In this document: one piece after another, positions 41,340-51,646 of the stretch | Layout: each line of letters begins with the position of its first letter | Position numbering within the stretch: the stretch's first letter is position 1 | From: Phaeoceros laevis | Lineage: Eukaryota; Anthocerotophyta; Anthocerotopsida; Notothyladales | Reading direction: 5' to 3' | Length of the DNA: 64,000 bases | Assembly (NCBI GenBank): GCA_049999765.1 | Contig: JBNGIQ010009547.1 | Coordinates: 34,444-98,443, forward strand | Notes under the pieces: model-generated | The model's database searches: none | What the model saw: only the letters and a program-made list of their open reading frames with translations | Told to the model about the DNA's origin: nothing | Position numbers and translations under genes: made by a program

Positions 41340-43148
41340 TCAGTCATCTCCACCATCTGTACTATCTGCGCCAACCTCATCGTAGTCCTTTTCCAATGCA
41401 GCTAGATCTTCACGAGCCTCTGAAAACTCGCCCTCTTCCATTCCTTCACCAACATACCAGTGCACAAAGGCCCTCTTAGCATACATGAGATCGAACTTGT
41501 GGTTGATTTGGGAGAACACTTCAGCGACCGCTGTGTTGTTGCTGATCATGCACACAGCTCTCTTGACTTTAGCCAGATCACCGCCCGGCACAGTTGTAGG
41601 GGGCTGATAATTGATTCCGCACTTGAATCCAGTTGGGCACCTGTTGTTGAACATACGACGGGAGAAATGAGAGCGGTTTGCCAGGAAAAGGTTCTTTCTA
41701 CTTTGAAGAACCTGGAGGTTAGAGAGGCCTGCTTACCAGTCTACGAATTGCACGCTACGCTTGGTTTTGATGGTCCCAACTGCCGACTGCACATCTTTGG
41801 GAGTCAAGTCCCCACGGTACATCATGCAACATGCCATATACTTACCGTGGCGTGGATCACACTTGGCCATCATGTTAGCAGGCTCAAACACGGAACTGGT
41901 GATCTCGGCCACTGAAAGCTGCTCGTGATATGCCCTCTCTGCTGAAATGACAGGAGCATAGGATGAAAGCATGAAATGTATTCTTGGGTAAGGAACCAGG
42001 TTGGTTTGAAACTCTGTGATGTCCACGTTGAGAGCTCCATCAAACCGCAGGGATGTAGTCAAGGAAGATATGATCTGGGAAACAAGTCTGTTCAGGTTTG
42101 TGTAAGTAGGCCTCTCAATGTCCAAAGCCCTCTTGCAGATGCCATAAATAGCTTCGTTGTCCAGGAGCACAGCAACATCTGTGTGCTCTATCAAAGAATG
42201 CGTAGAAAGGACGCTGTTGTAAGGCTCAACAACGGCAGTGGAAACCTGGCAGGTCAGCACCAACTCTTGGTTCAGCAGTCAGTGAAGGTCCACACCCTTT
42301 CGACTAAGTACTTAATCGTGAGTAGTAGTAGCCTTGGTACTTAATCGAAAGCTGAAGGTTTGTACGTTACCTGTGGGGAGGGGTAGATTGTAAACCCAAG
42401 CTTAGATTTCTTCCCATAGTCCACAGACAGTCGTTCCAACAGTAGGGAACCCAGACCTGAACCTGTTCCACCTCCAACAGCATTGAACACTAGAAAACCT
42501 TGTAGCCCTTTGCAGTTGTCAGCTAGCTTTCTCACACGGTCCAAACACAAATCCAGAATCTCCTTGCCAACTGCAACACATGCAAACAAGGTGAGGTTCA
42601 CGCGTGGGAGTTCCTACTCGGTGCTATCATACATGTATGTAGCTAGGTGCAACAATCCCGATTGCAACGCACCTGTGTAGTGACCTCGTGCAAAGTTATT
42701 AGCCGCGTCCTCTTTCCCGGATATGAGCTGCTCTGGGTGAAAAAGTTGCCTGTAAGTGCCGGAACGAACCTCGTCTATCACTGTAGGCTCAAGATCAACC
42801 AGCACTGCACGAGGCACATGCTTCCCCGATCCGGTTTCGCTGAAGAAGGTGCTGAAAGATTCGTGAATCCTTCCCGATGAGCCCGTGCCCCTGCATCATG
42901 AGCGTAAATGAGTAGCCAGGAAAGCTGCGATTCTCCGCCTGTCGCAGACTTGTGGAATTCGAATTACAACCACCTCGTCCAGCTCGAGAAGTTGGATCTT
43001 TCAAGGGGTTTGAAAGGAAGGAAAGAGGAACACACTCGGGCATGCGACCATTAGGGAGGATTCCGTGCTCCAAGCAGAAGAGCTCCCAGCAGGCATTCCC
43101 AAGCTGGATGCCGGCCTGACCGATGTGGATGCTGATGATTTCCCTCAT
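41340..43148 (-). CDS. TUA: Alpha-tubulin, divergent (no Lys40, no terminal Tyr)
   Basis: Five minus-strand exons: 43148-43036, 42890-42673, 42570-42371, 42245-41737, 41640-41340; 446 residues. [30 protein letters not shown] starts it. GTP-binding [10 protein letters not shown], the catalytic-loop region and [23 protein letters not shown] are intact, as is the [16 protein letters not shown] block. The phase-2 donor GTGTGT after CCCGA joins to GGGCACGGG, giving [19 protein letters not shown] in the lumenal loop where ordinary alpha-tubulins have MPSDK-type sequence; residue 40 is Thr. The C terminus ends [10 protein letters not shown] with no final Glu-Tyr. It is otherwise a full-length tubulin and probably polymerises; the two odd sites are those of acetylation and tyrosination. 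Confidence 0.93.
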
Positions 43149-44103
43149 CGAACCAGCCGGATTGGCAAGTTCCTTTGGAGGCAACCTTCAATCCTACAGG
43201 CCACACGATTCTTGTTAATTACCGTCACCTAATAGCAGCTCAGAACCATGGCTGCCACCAGGTTCTACCTTTCCCCCTGATTGAATTCCCTTCCGCAGCT
43301 CAACAGAAGACTCACTTCCGAATTCCCAGCTGCTCTGCTCAAATTCGGCCACATTCGAAGCAGGTCCTAGATTCAGGTCCAAAGCGGATGCCACAGATAT
43401 GCCGGGATCTCTCAAGCGCGGCAAGCTGCACTGAGCTGTTGCTGAGCTCGATCCAGTGCAGTGGTTCCTGCCCTCAGTGGCCTGGTGATGAATCCTGGCA
43501 GATAAGCGATAATTCCTTCCTCGTCTTTGGTTTCCTGTCCACCTGACAACTTTGACCGGCCGTGAGGCGTGGCCGGCAGGCCACTTCCGCATTCGACAGC
43601 AGTTAAACCCGCGGTTTCGCCCCACTTGGAAGCCTTTTGTCCTTACATGCTGAGTTGGCGAGGGTCATTGCGGCTCTTGCAACCCTTCGTGTTAATGTGC
43701 ATATAGATCTACATTCCTTTTTAATCTAGATCTACATCCGAACCTCACGGGGTTTGTGTGAAAAGCCTGGCAGACTTCGTAGAGATTTCGATTGCAGAAA
43801 AGAAACTTGGACAGAGTTCCTTACGAGCAGATTAGACATCAGCGGAGGTCTTGAAATACCGTCCAGAATTCAGAGCAGACCATGGGGATGGCCCTTTTGG
43901 GTCGGAAGGAGGATACCTTAATCAGGTTAGCCAAGAAAGCCACCCAGGATGAATTTGTGGATAGGAAACGGGGTAGTAGTATACAACATGTGGCTGGGTC
44001 AGATGGGACCTGGTTGTACGAGCTAGTTGCATATGTGTATTTCACAGTAGCATTACATTACATGGTTACAGTACAGGGGGAACGAGTGACCTGTCCGAAA
44101 ACA
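43149..44103. other. Intergenic upstream of alpha-tubulin
   Basis: Tubulin promoter and 3' region of the PPR gene. A plus-strand frame 43882-44163 overlaps the PPR stop and has no domain. Confidence 0.45.
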
Positions 44104-47100
44104 CTACATTTTGTCGTGTATCGGCCCCCTCTCTGCACCTCCTTTGTGAGCTTGCAGCCGTAACCTGAGTTGGTCCAACAAGTGACATATCTGATCTTGT
44201 TGTTCATGATTGTAACCTCCAACAAAAAATGTATGTATCACCTGCTGATGGTCGACCCAGCTGTGGCCAGGTTTCTTCCATGCCCCTGCTTGTTGCCTCA
44301 ACTCGCTCACCTTCTCGACGCAGTCCCACATGCCTGCCTGAGCATAGATGTTGGACATCAAGACATATGCAGCAGCTTGTCTAGGCTGTAGGCGCACTGC
44401 ACTTTCAAAAGCCTGCTGTCCCAAATCAACTCTGCCATGCTTTTGACAGGCGCCGAGCAAACAAAGCCACATGCTCAGATTAGGCTTTATCAGCATATTT
44501 GACAAAAGGTCTTCCACCAGGGAGAAGTATCCAGCACGCCCAAGAATGTCCACCATGCTGACATAATGATCCATCTTTGGAACTATGCCATGATCTCGGG
44601 TCAGGGAGATGAAGTACTCCACGCCTTCATTTACAAGACCAGCATGACTGCAAGCTGATAGAATCGAAAGGAAAGTGATTCCATCTGGCTTCACACCTGC
44701 CAACTGCATGACCTTGTAGACCTGCAAAGTTGCTGCACAGTTTCCTTGTCGCGCATAACCAGCCATAAGAGCGTTCCAGGAAACCAGGTCAGGATTGGGC
44801 AGCGCATCAAACACTTTCTGAGCTTCCACCATACTTGCAAACCTCCCATATGTATGAATGAGAGTGCTTGCAAGAAGAGGACCCAGCTCGTTTCCACTGG
44901 ACACAACATTTTGATAAATCTGGGTACAGGTTTCTAAACTTCCTGTACTGCTACACCCTTGCATGACAGACACGATTGTGCCCTCATCAGCACTCACACC
45001 TTCTTTTTGCATCTTTTGGTACAGCTGCAAAACAAGTTCTGCTTGGTCTACCTGAACATATGCTGCAAGCATTGCATTCCACACTGCCACGTCCTTTGTT
45101 GACAACCTGTTAAAGACGGTCTCGGCATCTAGGATGCTGCCACACTTGCCAAACAAGCTAATTAGTCCATTGCCAATAAACATATCCGTTCTGTAACCCC
45201 GTTTCCATGCTTCAGCATGTACTTCTTTGCACATTTGCAAACTCCTCACTTTGATGGAGTGCTGATCCACCTCCTCTTCATCTGCAAACGTGCCCCATGC
45301 TTGGAGCAAGGCAACAAAGGTCCCATTATCAGGACTCACGCCTTCCTCCAACATCTGCACATATAACTGCAAAGCCTTTGATGGTTCCTCCTGCTGGGCA
45401 TAAACTGAAAGCATTGCACTCCATGAGACCACATCCGGATCAGATAATCCATCAAGCACTAGTTGCGCATCCACAATACTTCCACACTTTCCATACATGC
45501 TGACTAGGGTGCTGCCCACGAAGACATCAGATCTGTAGCCCCTCTTCCAAGCTTCAGCATGAATAACCTTCCCCATTCCCAGGGGAGTCGATTTGGTCAA
45601 GCTCCCATCCCCAATACCCCCTCCTTCACTCTCTGCAAGCATGCCACAACATTGGAGGGCACTAACAAATATCCGGTCATCTGGACTCACACCTTCCTTT
45701 AGCATTTCTTCATACAGCTGCAGGACCTTTTCCCATTCCAACTGCTGGGTATATGCCATCAACAAGGCACCCCATGTAATAACATCTCGTCCAAGCAAAC
45801 TGTCAAACACAACTTGCGCATCCATAGTGCTTCCACACTTCCCCAGAATACTAACAAGGGTGCTGCTCACAAATACATCTACTAGATAGCCCTTCATCCA
45901 TGCTTCCGCATGTATTGCCTTCCCGATGTGCAGACACTCTACCCTGGTCTGTCGTCCGTCAAGATTGATTGCTTTTTCATTCTCTGCGAGGATGCCACAG
46001 GCTTGGAGGAGACTATCAAATGTCCTATCATTTGGACTTATACCTTCCTCCAGCATTTGTCCATACAGATGAAAAGCCTTCTCTGCTTCACCCTGCTGAG
46101 AAAACGCTGTCAGCATGGCATTCCATGACACAACATTCAGGGGGGGGCATGTACCAAACAGATTCTCTGCATCCACAATGCTCTCACATTTTCCATAGAA
46201 ACTGACAAGGGCGCTTCCAATAAAATCATTGGATGCATGGCCTCTCCTCCATGCTTCGAAATGAATTGCCTTTCCCTTTCCAAGAGCGACAGGCTTAAAG
46301 GGCACCCTACCTATACTGGCAGTATTTTCTTGATCAGCAAGGTTGCCACATGCTTGGAGGACGCTGACAAAGGTCCTAGAGTCGGGACTGATACCTCCCT
46401 GTGACATTTTTCCATACAGCTCCAAAGCCTCCTCTGCTAACTCTTGCTGGGCATAACCTGCAATCAATGAATTCCATGATACAACATCACGCCCAGGCAA
46501 CATGTCAAACATGTTCTGGGCATGCACAATGCTGCCACACTTCACATACATAGAAACAAGTGCGTTACCAACAAATATATCTGCCTCATTTCCTGTTCGC
46601 CATGCCTCAGCATGTATGCCCATCCCCTTTTGCAAAGACTCCACTCTCAGAGTGTGTTCAGCTACGACCACATTCCTTTCTTTTTCAGCAAGCATACAAC
46701 AAGCTTGTAGAGTGCTGACAAAAATCCAAGCATCAGGACAGACACTTTCTTTTTGCAGTTGTGCATACAGCTGGAGTACCTTGTCTGGTTGGCTCTGCTG
46801 AACATAGGCTGCAAGTATTGTTGTCCAAACCACCACGTCCCGTTGTGGTAACTCATCAAACACAATCTGCGCATCCAAAATGCTCCCACATTTTGCATAC
46901 ATATCCACCAGACATGTGGCAACAAACAACTCCGAGTCGCACATGTACATAAACGATTCAGCATGCATCTGCTTGCCCTGACCCAAGTCTCCCAGGCTGC
47001 CACATGCATTCAGCAAACTGATGAAGGTGTACTTGTTTGGGTGCACACCTTCCGCTCGCATCCAGTAGTACATTCTGAGAGCCTCTTGACACTGCCCGGC

Positions 47101-47694
47101 ACTGTTATATCCATCAATGAGCGCTGTCCATGACATAACACTGGGATCGCGTAACTCGTGAAATAACTGGACCGCATCTTTTAGACTACCACATTTCACC
47201 AAAGTCCTGACCATACCTTCAGCAAGAACCGGGGTGGAATCCAAACCATTTTTGGCCAAAGAGGCATGCAGTCGCCTTGCCTGACTCAAGGCCCTCTTCC
47301 TAGCACACGCCTGCAAGAGACACTTGTACATCTCCACAGAAGGAAAACTCCCCTGCTCTTCCATGCGAAACAGGACATCCAGCGCCTTGTCCAGCTGTCC
47401 CTGTTCGCATAAACTCCGCAATGCGACGCTGTCACAGGAAAATCCGACAGAGAAACGAAAAGAAGGGCCATGCCGGGGACTGACATCCGGGTTGGCTAAA
47501 CGAGATTCAACCCTCAAGGGNNNNNNNNNNCGGGGACTGACATCCGGGTTGGCTAAACGAGATTCAACCCTCAAGGGATTGCATTTGCTGTCGAACAAGA
47601 GGCGGACTTTCCTTCTTCGCTTATGAAGCGTGAAAGGAGCTGGTTTCCAAGTGTGAGTCTCCACGCATAACACAGATTGTGGTGACAGGAACAT
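44104..47694 (-). CDS. Long PLS-class pentatricopeptide repeat protein (E2 end)
   Basis: Intronless minus-strand gene from ATG 47694. The apparent length is 1196 residues, about 1177 after removing a duplicated 47 bp plus 10 Ns (57 nt, in frame). A short leader with basic residues (KRRRKVRLL) suggests organelle import. The array has about ten PLS triplets of the type GKAIHAEAWKRGY..DVFVGSTLVSMYGKCGSIVDAQ, several with inserted 20-30-residue stretches between motifs. The end carries E1/E2 motifs (YVLMSNIYAQAGMWDCVEKV...QAGAWKKPGHSWV, HTFFVGGYNHEQQDQICHLLDQLRLRL) and stops before a DYW domain. It likely takes part in organellar C-to-U RNA editing with a deaminase supplied by a partner. Head-to-head with the membrane-protein gene at 47962. 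Confidence 0.93.
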   Translation of the reverse strand: MFLSPQSVLCVETHTWKPAPFTLHKRRRKVRLLFDSKCNPLRVESRLANPDVSPXXXXPLRVESRLANPDVSPRHGPSFRFSVGFSCDSVALRSLCEQGQLDKALDVLFRMEEQGSFPSVEMYKCLLQACARKRALSQARRLHASLAKNGLDSTPVLAEGMVRTLVKCGSLKDAVQLFHELRDPSVMSWTALIDGYNSAGQCQEALRMYYWMRAEGVHPNKYTFISLLNACGSLGDLGQGKQMHAESFMYMCDSELFVATCLVDMYAKCGSILDAQIVFDELPQRDVVVWTTILAAYVQQSQPDKVLQLYAQLQKESVCPDAWIFVSTLQACCMLAEKERNVVVAEHTLRVESLQKGMGIHAEAWRTGNEADIFVGNALVSMYVKCGSIVHAQNMFDMLPGRDVVSWNSLIAGYAQQELAEEALELYGKMSQGGISPDSRTFVSVLQACGNLADQENTASIGRVPFKPVALGKGKAIHFEAWRRGHASNDFIGSALVSFYGKCESIVDAENLFGTCPPLNVVSWNAMLTAFSQQGEAEKAFHLYGQMLEEGISPNDRTFDSLLQACGILAENEKAINLDGRQTRVECLHIGKAIHAEAWMKGYLVDVFVSSTLVSILGKCGSTMDAQVVFDSLLGRDVITWGALLMAYTQQLEWEKVLQLYEEMLKEGVSPDDRIFVSALQCCGMLAESEGGGIGDGSLTKSTPLGMGKVIHAEAWKRGYRSDVFVGSTLVSMYGKCGSIVDAQLVLDGLSDPDVVSWSAMLSVYAQQEEPSKALQLYVQMLEEGVSPDNGTFVALLQAWGTFADEEEVDQHSIKVRSLQMCKEVHAEAWKRGYRTDMFIGNGLISLFGKCGSILDAETVFNRLSTKDVAVWNAMLAAYVQVDQAELVLQLYQKMQKEGVSADEGTIVSVMQGCSSTGSLETCTQIYQNVVSSGNELGPLLASTLIHTYGRFASMVEAQKVFDALPNPDLVSWNALMAGYARQGNCAATLQVYKVMQLAGVKPDGITFLSILSACSHAGLVNEGVEYFISLTRDHGIVPKMDHYVSMVDILGRAGYFSLVEDLLSNMLIKPNLSMWLCLLGACQKHGRVDLGQQAFESAVRLQPRQAAAYVLMSNIYAQAGMWDCVEKVSELRQQAGAWKKPGHSWVDHQQVIHTFFVGGYNHEQQDQICHLLDQLRLRLQAHKGGAERGPIHDKM
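47521..47530. other. Spurious 10-N gap with 47-bp flanking duplication
   Basis: Bases 47474-47520 and 47531-47577 are identical. The real gene has one copy. Confidence 0.95.
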
Positions 47695-47961
47695 TTACAC
47701 CGGTCCTCATTCCAAAAAACCTAGAAAAGGAGAGCATGGAACTTATTAGCATTGATATGGCATCTGTTGTCTTAGTAGATTCTTTATTAGAAAGCTACTA
47801 TGTTGGCAGGTACCGACGAGCTAGACATAGTCATAGGAACACAGCAACGTTTAGGGCTGTATGCATTTAGGGTTTCTACCCAACGACCACCACAAATGAA
47901 CTTCCTGCCATCCTTCCCCCAACATTTCGGAGTTCTCTACGTCTGGAGCGATCGAGCGACC

Positions 47962-49204
47962 ATGGCGCCACTGATCGCGCTCGTGTTCCTGTACTTGGCG
48001 AGTCATGGACACCTTGTGTCTGCGGGTTCCAACGTCGTCGCGTACCTTGTGGAGCATCTCCAGGAGCTGGAGGGTTTACCCTGCAGGAAAGATGGAGTGC
48101 CAGACTTCATGTGCACTCGGGAGGAGAATTTGAGCGCAATCATCTCAGATTGCCACAACGTGGTGGCACAGCTCTTACTTGAGCATAACCAGCGAGTTTG
48201 CGAGCTGGAGGTAGGGCAGAAATCTGTCCACTGCAGGAAGAGCTGCCAGGATGTGCTGCTGCACAATCAGGAGCTCTCTGAGCGTATAAGCTCTTTGTAT
48301 GCGAGCTTAATTGTCTGCATCCTCTTCATAGCACTAGGAAGTGCGTTGTTTCTGATTGCGTGGTGGCCAGACCAGGCCGCTTTGGCAACGGATCGACCTT
48401 CTTCGAGGTTCTACACGATGCAGGACTTGAATACTTACCTGACTAGCCCTATCGGGCTTCCCCGGAATCTCTGTACAGATGAGGAAGCTTGCAAGAAGCT
48501 CAAAGAAAAGAAGCAGGTTCCGGAGGAAGGGCCGTCAAACAATGTGACCTCCTCCATCCTCACATTTGCACCGTCTCCTAGGACCTCAGGTACCTACTGG
48601 CCGGAACGGCAAGCCCTGAAATGCTCAAGACTGCTCGCCTGGGCTTGAGCCTCCATGTTGAGTTATCCTTTGCCTGTTTCAGATCAGAATTGCTCACTTG
48701 AGTACTGTGTGATGTGTGTTGTGAGCAGGAACCGACTTCTTGTTCCTGTTAGTGCCCGTGAATACCTCAACGGCCGCTGCGAGTAAGATAAAACTGTTCG
48801 GCAGGGGTGGAGCATATACCCCTGCGGTGGACGCTGCGCGTCATTTAAGTATGTTCAGTTGATTTTTGTTGTTGCTTGTTTAATTTTCCTTGTTGCAGCT
48901 CCATATCTGAGGGATCCGGATGGCCGGCCTGCATGCAGTGATTCGCCACCTACTGGATGCAAGGCTGCTGATTGTGTTGTACGAGCGCGGTGGACCTGCT
49001 CTCTCAACCGAAACTCTTCACAAGCTCAACAAGTCGGCGGACGAGATTGCTGAGATGGCTCTTCCAAGGGATGGCTCCCACTTTCCTATCCACGACGAGC
49101 TGGTTGTGCTCTGGAGGGACGAGGACGACGTTTTGAAGGTTTACGACAGCGGGGGGGCGTCTGTTATAAGCGACTTCGTCCTCGCGCAGAAGTGGGCGAG
49201 GTAG
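47962..49204 (+). CDS. Unrecognised single-pass membrane protein, paralogue 1
   Basis: Exons 47962-48589, 48729-48848, 48912-49204; 346 residues. Signal peptide (MAPLIALVFLYLASHGHLVSA), a lumenal/extracellular part with six Cys (41, 51, 64, 80, 91, 95) including GVPDFMC, one membrane span (about 112-135), then a cytosolic part. The C-terminal ~135 residues start TDFLFLLVPVNTSTAAASKIKLFGRGGAYTPAVDAARHL and go on with ARLLIVLYERGGPAL, LHKLNKSADEIAEMALPRD, DELVVLWRDEDDVLKVYDSGG and SDFVLAQKWA. These blocks recur in the next gene with introns at the same places and phases. I recognise no family. The last exon uses the acceptor ATATCTGAG|GG; the nearer TTGCAG would give a stop in the conserved frame. 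Confidence 0.7.
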
Positions 49205-49800
49205 ACTACTGTGGGCCCTCCGTAATTGGCACCCTTTCGGGTACCATTTAAAGAGGGTGCCAGCTAACTAGTTTGGGATTACTTCTAGTTATCCCTAGGT
49301 AACTTTGAATTCTCTTATGTATACCAAGTATTATCCTTAACCTCTTAAGTGCCTAACTGACCATAGTGGTCAGTTAGGCTTCCTGAAAGTTTCTAAATTG
49401 GTTGGGCGCAGATGCTGATGTGCTGATGCTACTCCCTCCTGCGTCACACGTCCGTCGAATGCACCCGTTATCGACTACCAAAACAATTTGAAGGGGTTGT
49501 TTGAAAGTTCAGTCGGGAAAGCCTCTATTCCTGGTATTATTCACGGACGCTCGGGCCAGGCTCTTCAGAGTCCGGGGCGGTAGAGGTCCTCCCCCCGGGC
49601 CGCTAGGCCCGCTACCCAATCCTTAGGGTAAGGAGTCTAAGGAGTCAGGACCATACTCCGACGAAATGAAAGGTCACAAATCACTAGCGTTCAATGGGAC
49701 GCAAAGGGTCGTGTCTTCGTTTGTTAGCTGGGTTGAGAACTTCAGAAACGCAAGCGCTGGGAATCCCTGCAACCGAAAGCAATGTTTGAAATTTTGAGGC
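49205..49800. other. Intergenic with a perfect hairpin
   Basis: Between the two membrane-protein paralogues. It contains the hairpin at 49351-49379 and a second, weaker inverted repeat (GGCACCCTTT...AGAGGGTGCC, about 49228-49261). Confidence 0.5.
49351..49379. repeat. Perfect 13-bp hairpin
   Basis: GCCTAACTGACCA, loop TAG, then its exact complement. It lies in non-coding DNA and may be the tip of a short inverted-repeat element. Confidence 0.8.
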
Positions 49801-51646
49801 ATGGCGTTCCTGCTGCTGGTCCTCACCCTCACTCTCACGGAATTGCTGCAATCTTTACTAATTGGTGGGAGTTTTACGAGCATTACTGGCAATGAGGCGG
49901 ATGCGGAAGGTGCCAGCAGGCGGGCTGCTGGTGTGCCTGCTTTTATGTGCAATCCTGACCAATGGACTTCCAAGGTGGAGAAAAAGTTTGTCAAAGATTG
50001 GTGCGACACGGCCTTGGTACAGACGGTAGCATCTCTCGTTTCTACTCAAACAGAGTTGGAGGCATGCAAGGGCACTGCGATAGACCTTCGAGGTGTAGTG
50101 GAGCAACAGCTGAGAGAGCACAGGCGCAGGGAGACGGAGGTGAACGACGACATCGATCTTGCGGAAGTTGGTTTTCGGCGTATGACAGCGGAGTTGCTGG
50201 CGGAAAAGAAGCAGGTTGAGGCAGATTTGGCAGCTTGCATGGTTTTCAAAAATGGCTCAGTGCCACGCGACGAATGTGACTATCAGATCAGGGTTGGCTG
50301 TGTCCCGTGCAATCAGAGAAGCCGGGCACTGGAATTACAGGTTCAGGAGATTTCGGACCGGTGCGGCCTCAGCTCCAACCAAGAGGCCAGCACCGAGCAG
50401 TGTGCTGCATTTCAGAACGCAATTGATGTGCTGGAGAACTCGCTCGGCCAGTGCAGGTCAGTGTCAGCCTGGTCCGGACGGCCCTTTCGAACTTGAGGGT
50501 CAGGGTCATCGCTAACATCCCCCATCTGTGTTTTGCCCCAGGATTGAAAGAGCTAAAGTAGATGCTGCAGCACCGGAAAACCCTAGAGAACAGGAGGAGC
50601 TGATAAGTGGCTTGGAGAAGCAGGGCAGGAAGTTGGAGAAGGAAGGCAAGCAACTGCGTGGTGCTTTGCTTGTCTCCGTCCTGATTGTTTTGGTGACGAC
50701 CGCCGCAGCTGTCCGACCATGTGAGTACCTACAGAGCGTGACTCTTCTTTCGCAAATCCTCCTGATTGTTGATGCTGGATTTCGTTACCTGCCTGACTTA
50801 TTCGAGGGGCCAGATGTGGCACAGAAACGACGAGCGGTAGGCAGCCTCAACGATGTTGTATACGGACGTGTCAGTCCTGTTGACAGAAACGCTCTCTCGC
50901 AACATTTTTGCGCAAGCGGTGAAGCTTGCGAGAAGCTCTGCAGCTTCGAACGAGGGCAGTTCAGCAATGTTACCCCGATCCTGACCTTCGCCAGGTCCTC
51001 CGAGCAGTCAGGTGAGGCCAAAGGATTTGGGGAGGTGGTGGTCTGTTCCTTGCTGGCCAGGACTCAACCCGTTGTGATTCCTGCGCAGGGAGCGAGTTTG
51101 TTTTCATGCTGGTACCGCTGAATGCATCCAGCGCAAAAAGGTTTACTCTGTTTGGAGGTGGTGGAGATTATACCAGGACTGTGGAGGTGGCTCGTGACTT
51201 AGGTCAGTCAGCGAGGTCATCCTGGCCTTTTTCATTCAGGAAGGATTTTAATACGTGCTTGAGGTCAGTGCTCTTATCTGCCACAGCGCGTTGACGTGAG
51301 TGTCTTCTATGGCGCAGTTGTTCGGGACTCAGCGGAAACAAGGCTGGTAATTGTGCTGTACGAGCAGGGTGGGCGAGCCTTCGCTTCCAAGACCCTCCGC
51401 AGCCTCAACATGTCCGCGGACGGTCTTGCTTACGAAGCACTCCCGAAGGACTCCGATTCGGACTTCCCTTCCGATGATGACTTGGTAGTTCTCTGGTACG
51501 ACGAAAGAGAGGGCCTCAAGGCGAATGATAGTGGAGGCGAGTCTCAACTGTCTGATCTCATTAGGGCTCAGGAATGGGCCCAGCACCTCGCTAAGAGGGC
51601 AAAGGACATGCTCATCAGAAGTGACAGACCACGGGGTGCCTACTGA
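49801..51646 (+). CDS. Unrecognised single-pass membrane protein, paralogue 2
   Basis: Exons 49801-50456, 50542-51011, 51089-51202, 51318-51646; 522 residues. Hydrophobic start (MAFLLLVLTLTLTELLQSLLIGG), GVPAFMC as in paralogue 1, then a longer Cys-bearing, coiled-coil-prone ectodomain (EQQLREHRRRETEVND..., ELLAEKKQVEADLAAC). A span at about 259-276 (GALLVSVLIVLVTTAAAV) is followed by a second hydrophobic stretch. The C-terminal part mirrors paralogue 1: NVTPILTFA, SEFVFMLVPLNAS, FTLFGGGGDYTRTVEVARDL, TRLVIVLYEQGG, LRSLNMSADGLAYEALPKD, DDLVVLWYDEREGLKANDSGG, LIRAQEWA. Intron positions and phase 1 at both C-terminal junctions match. No known domain recognised; a receptor-like or adaptor role is only inference from topology. 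Confidence 0.72.

Noticed and set aside
43882-44163. Plus-strand frame of 93 codons before the PPR stop
   Set aside because: It overlaps the end of the minus-strand PPR gene and shows no family similarity.
50711-50810. Possible intron in paralogue 2 (GTGAGTACC donor after VRP)
   Set aside because: No acceptor in the required phase before PDVAQKRRAVGS; the frame is open throughout, so it was kept as exon, though a mis-modelled boundary remains possible.
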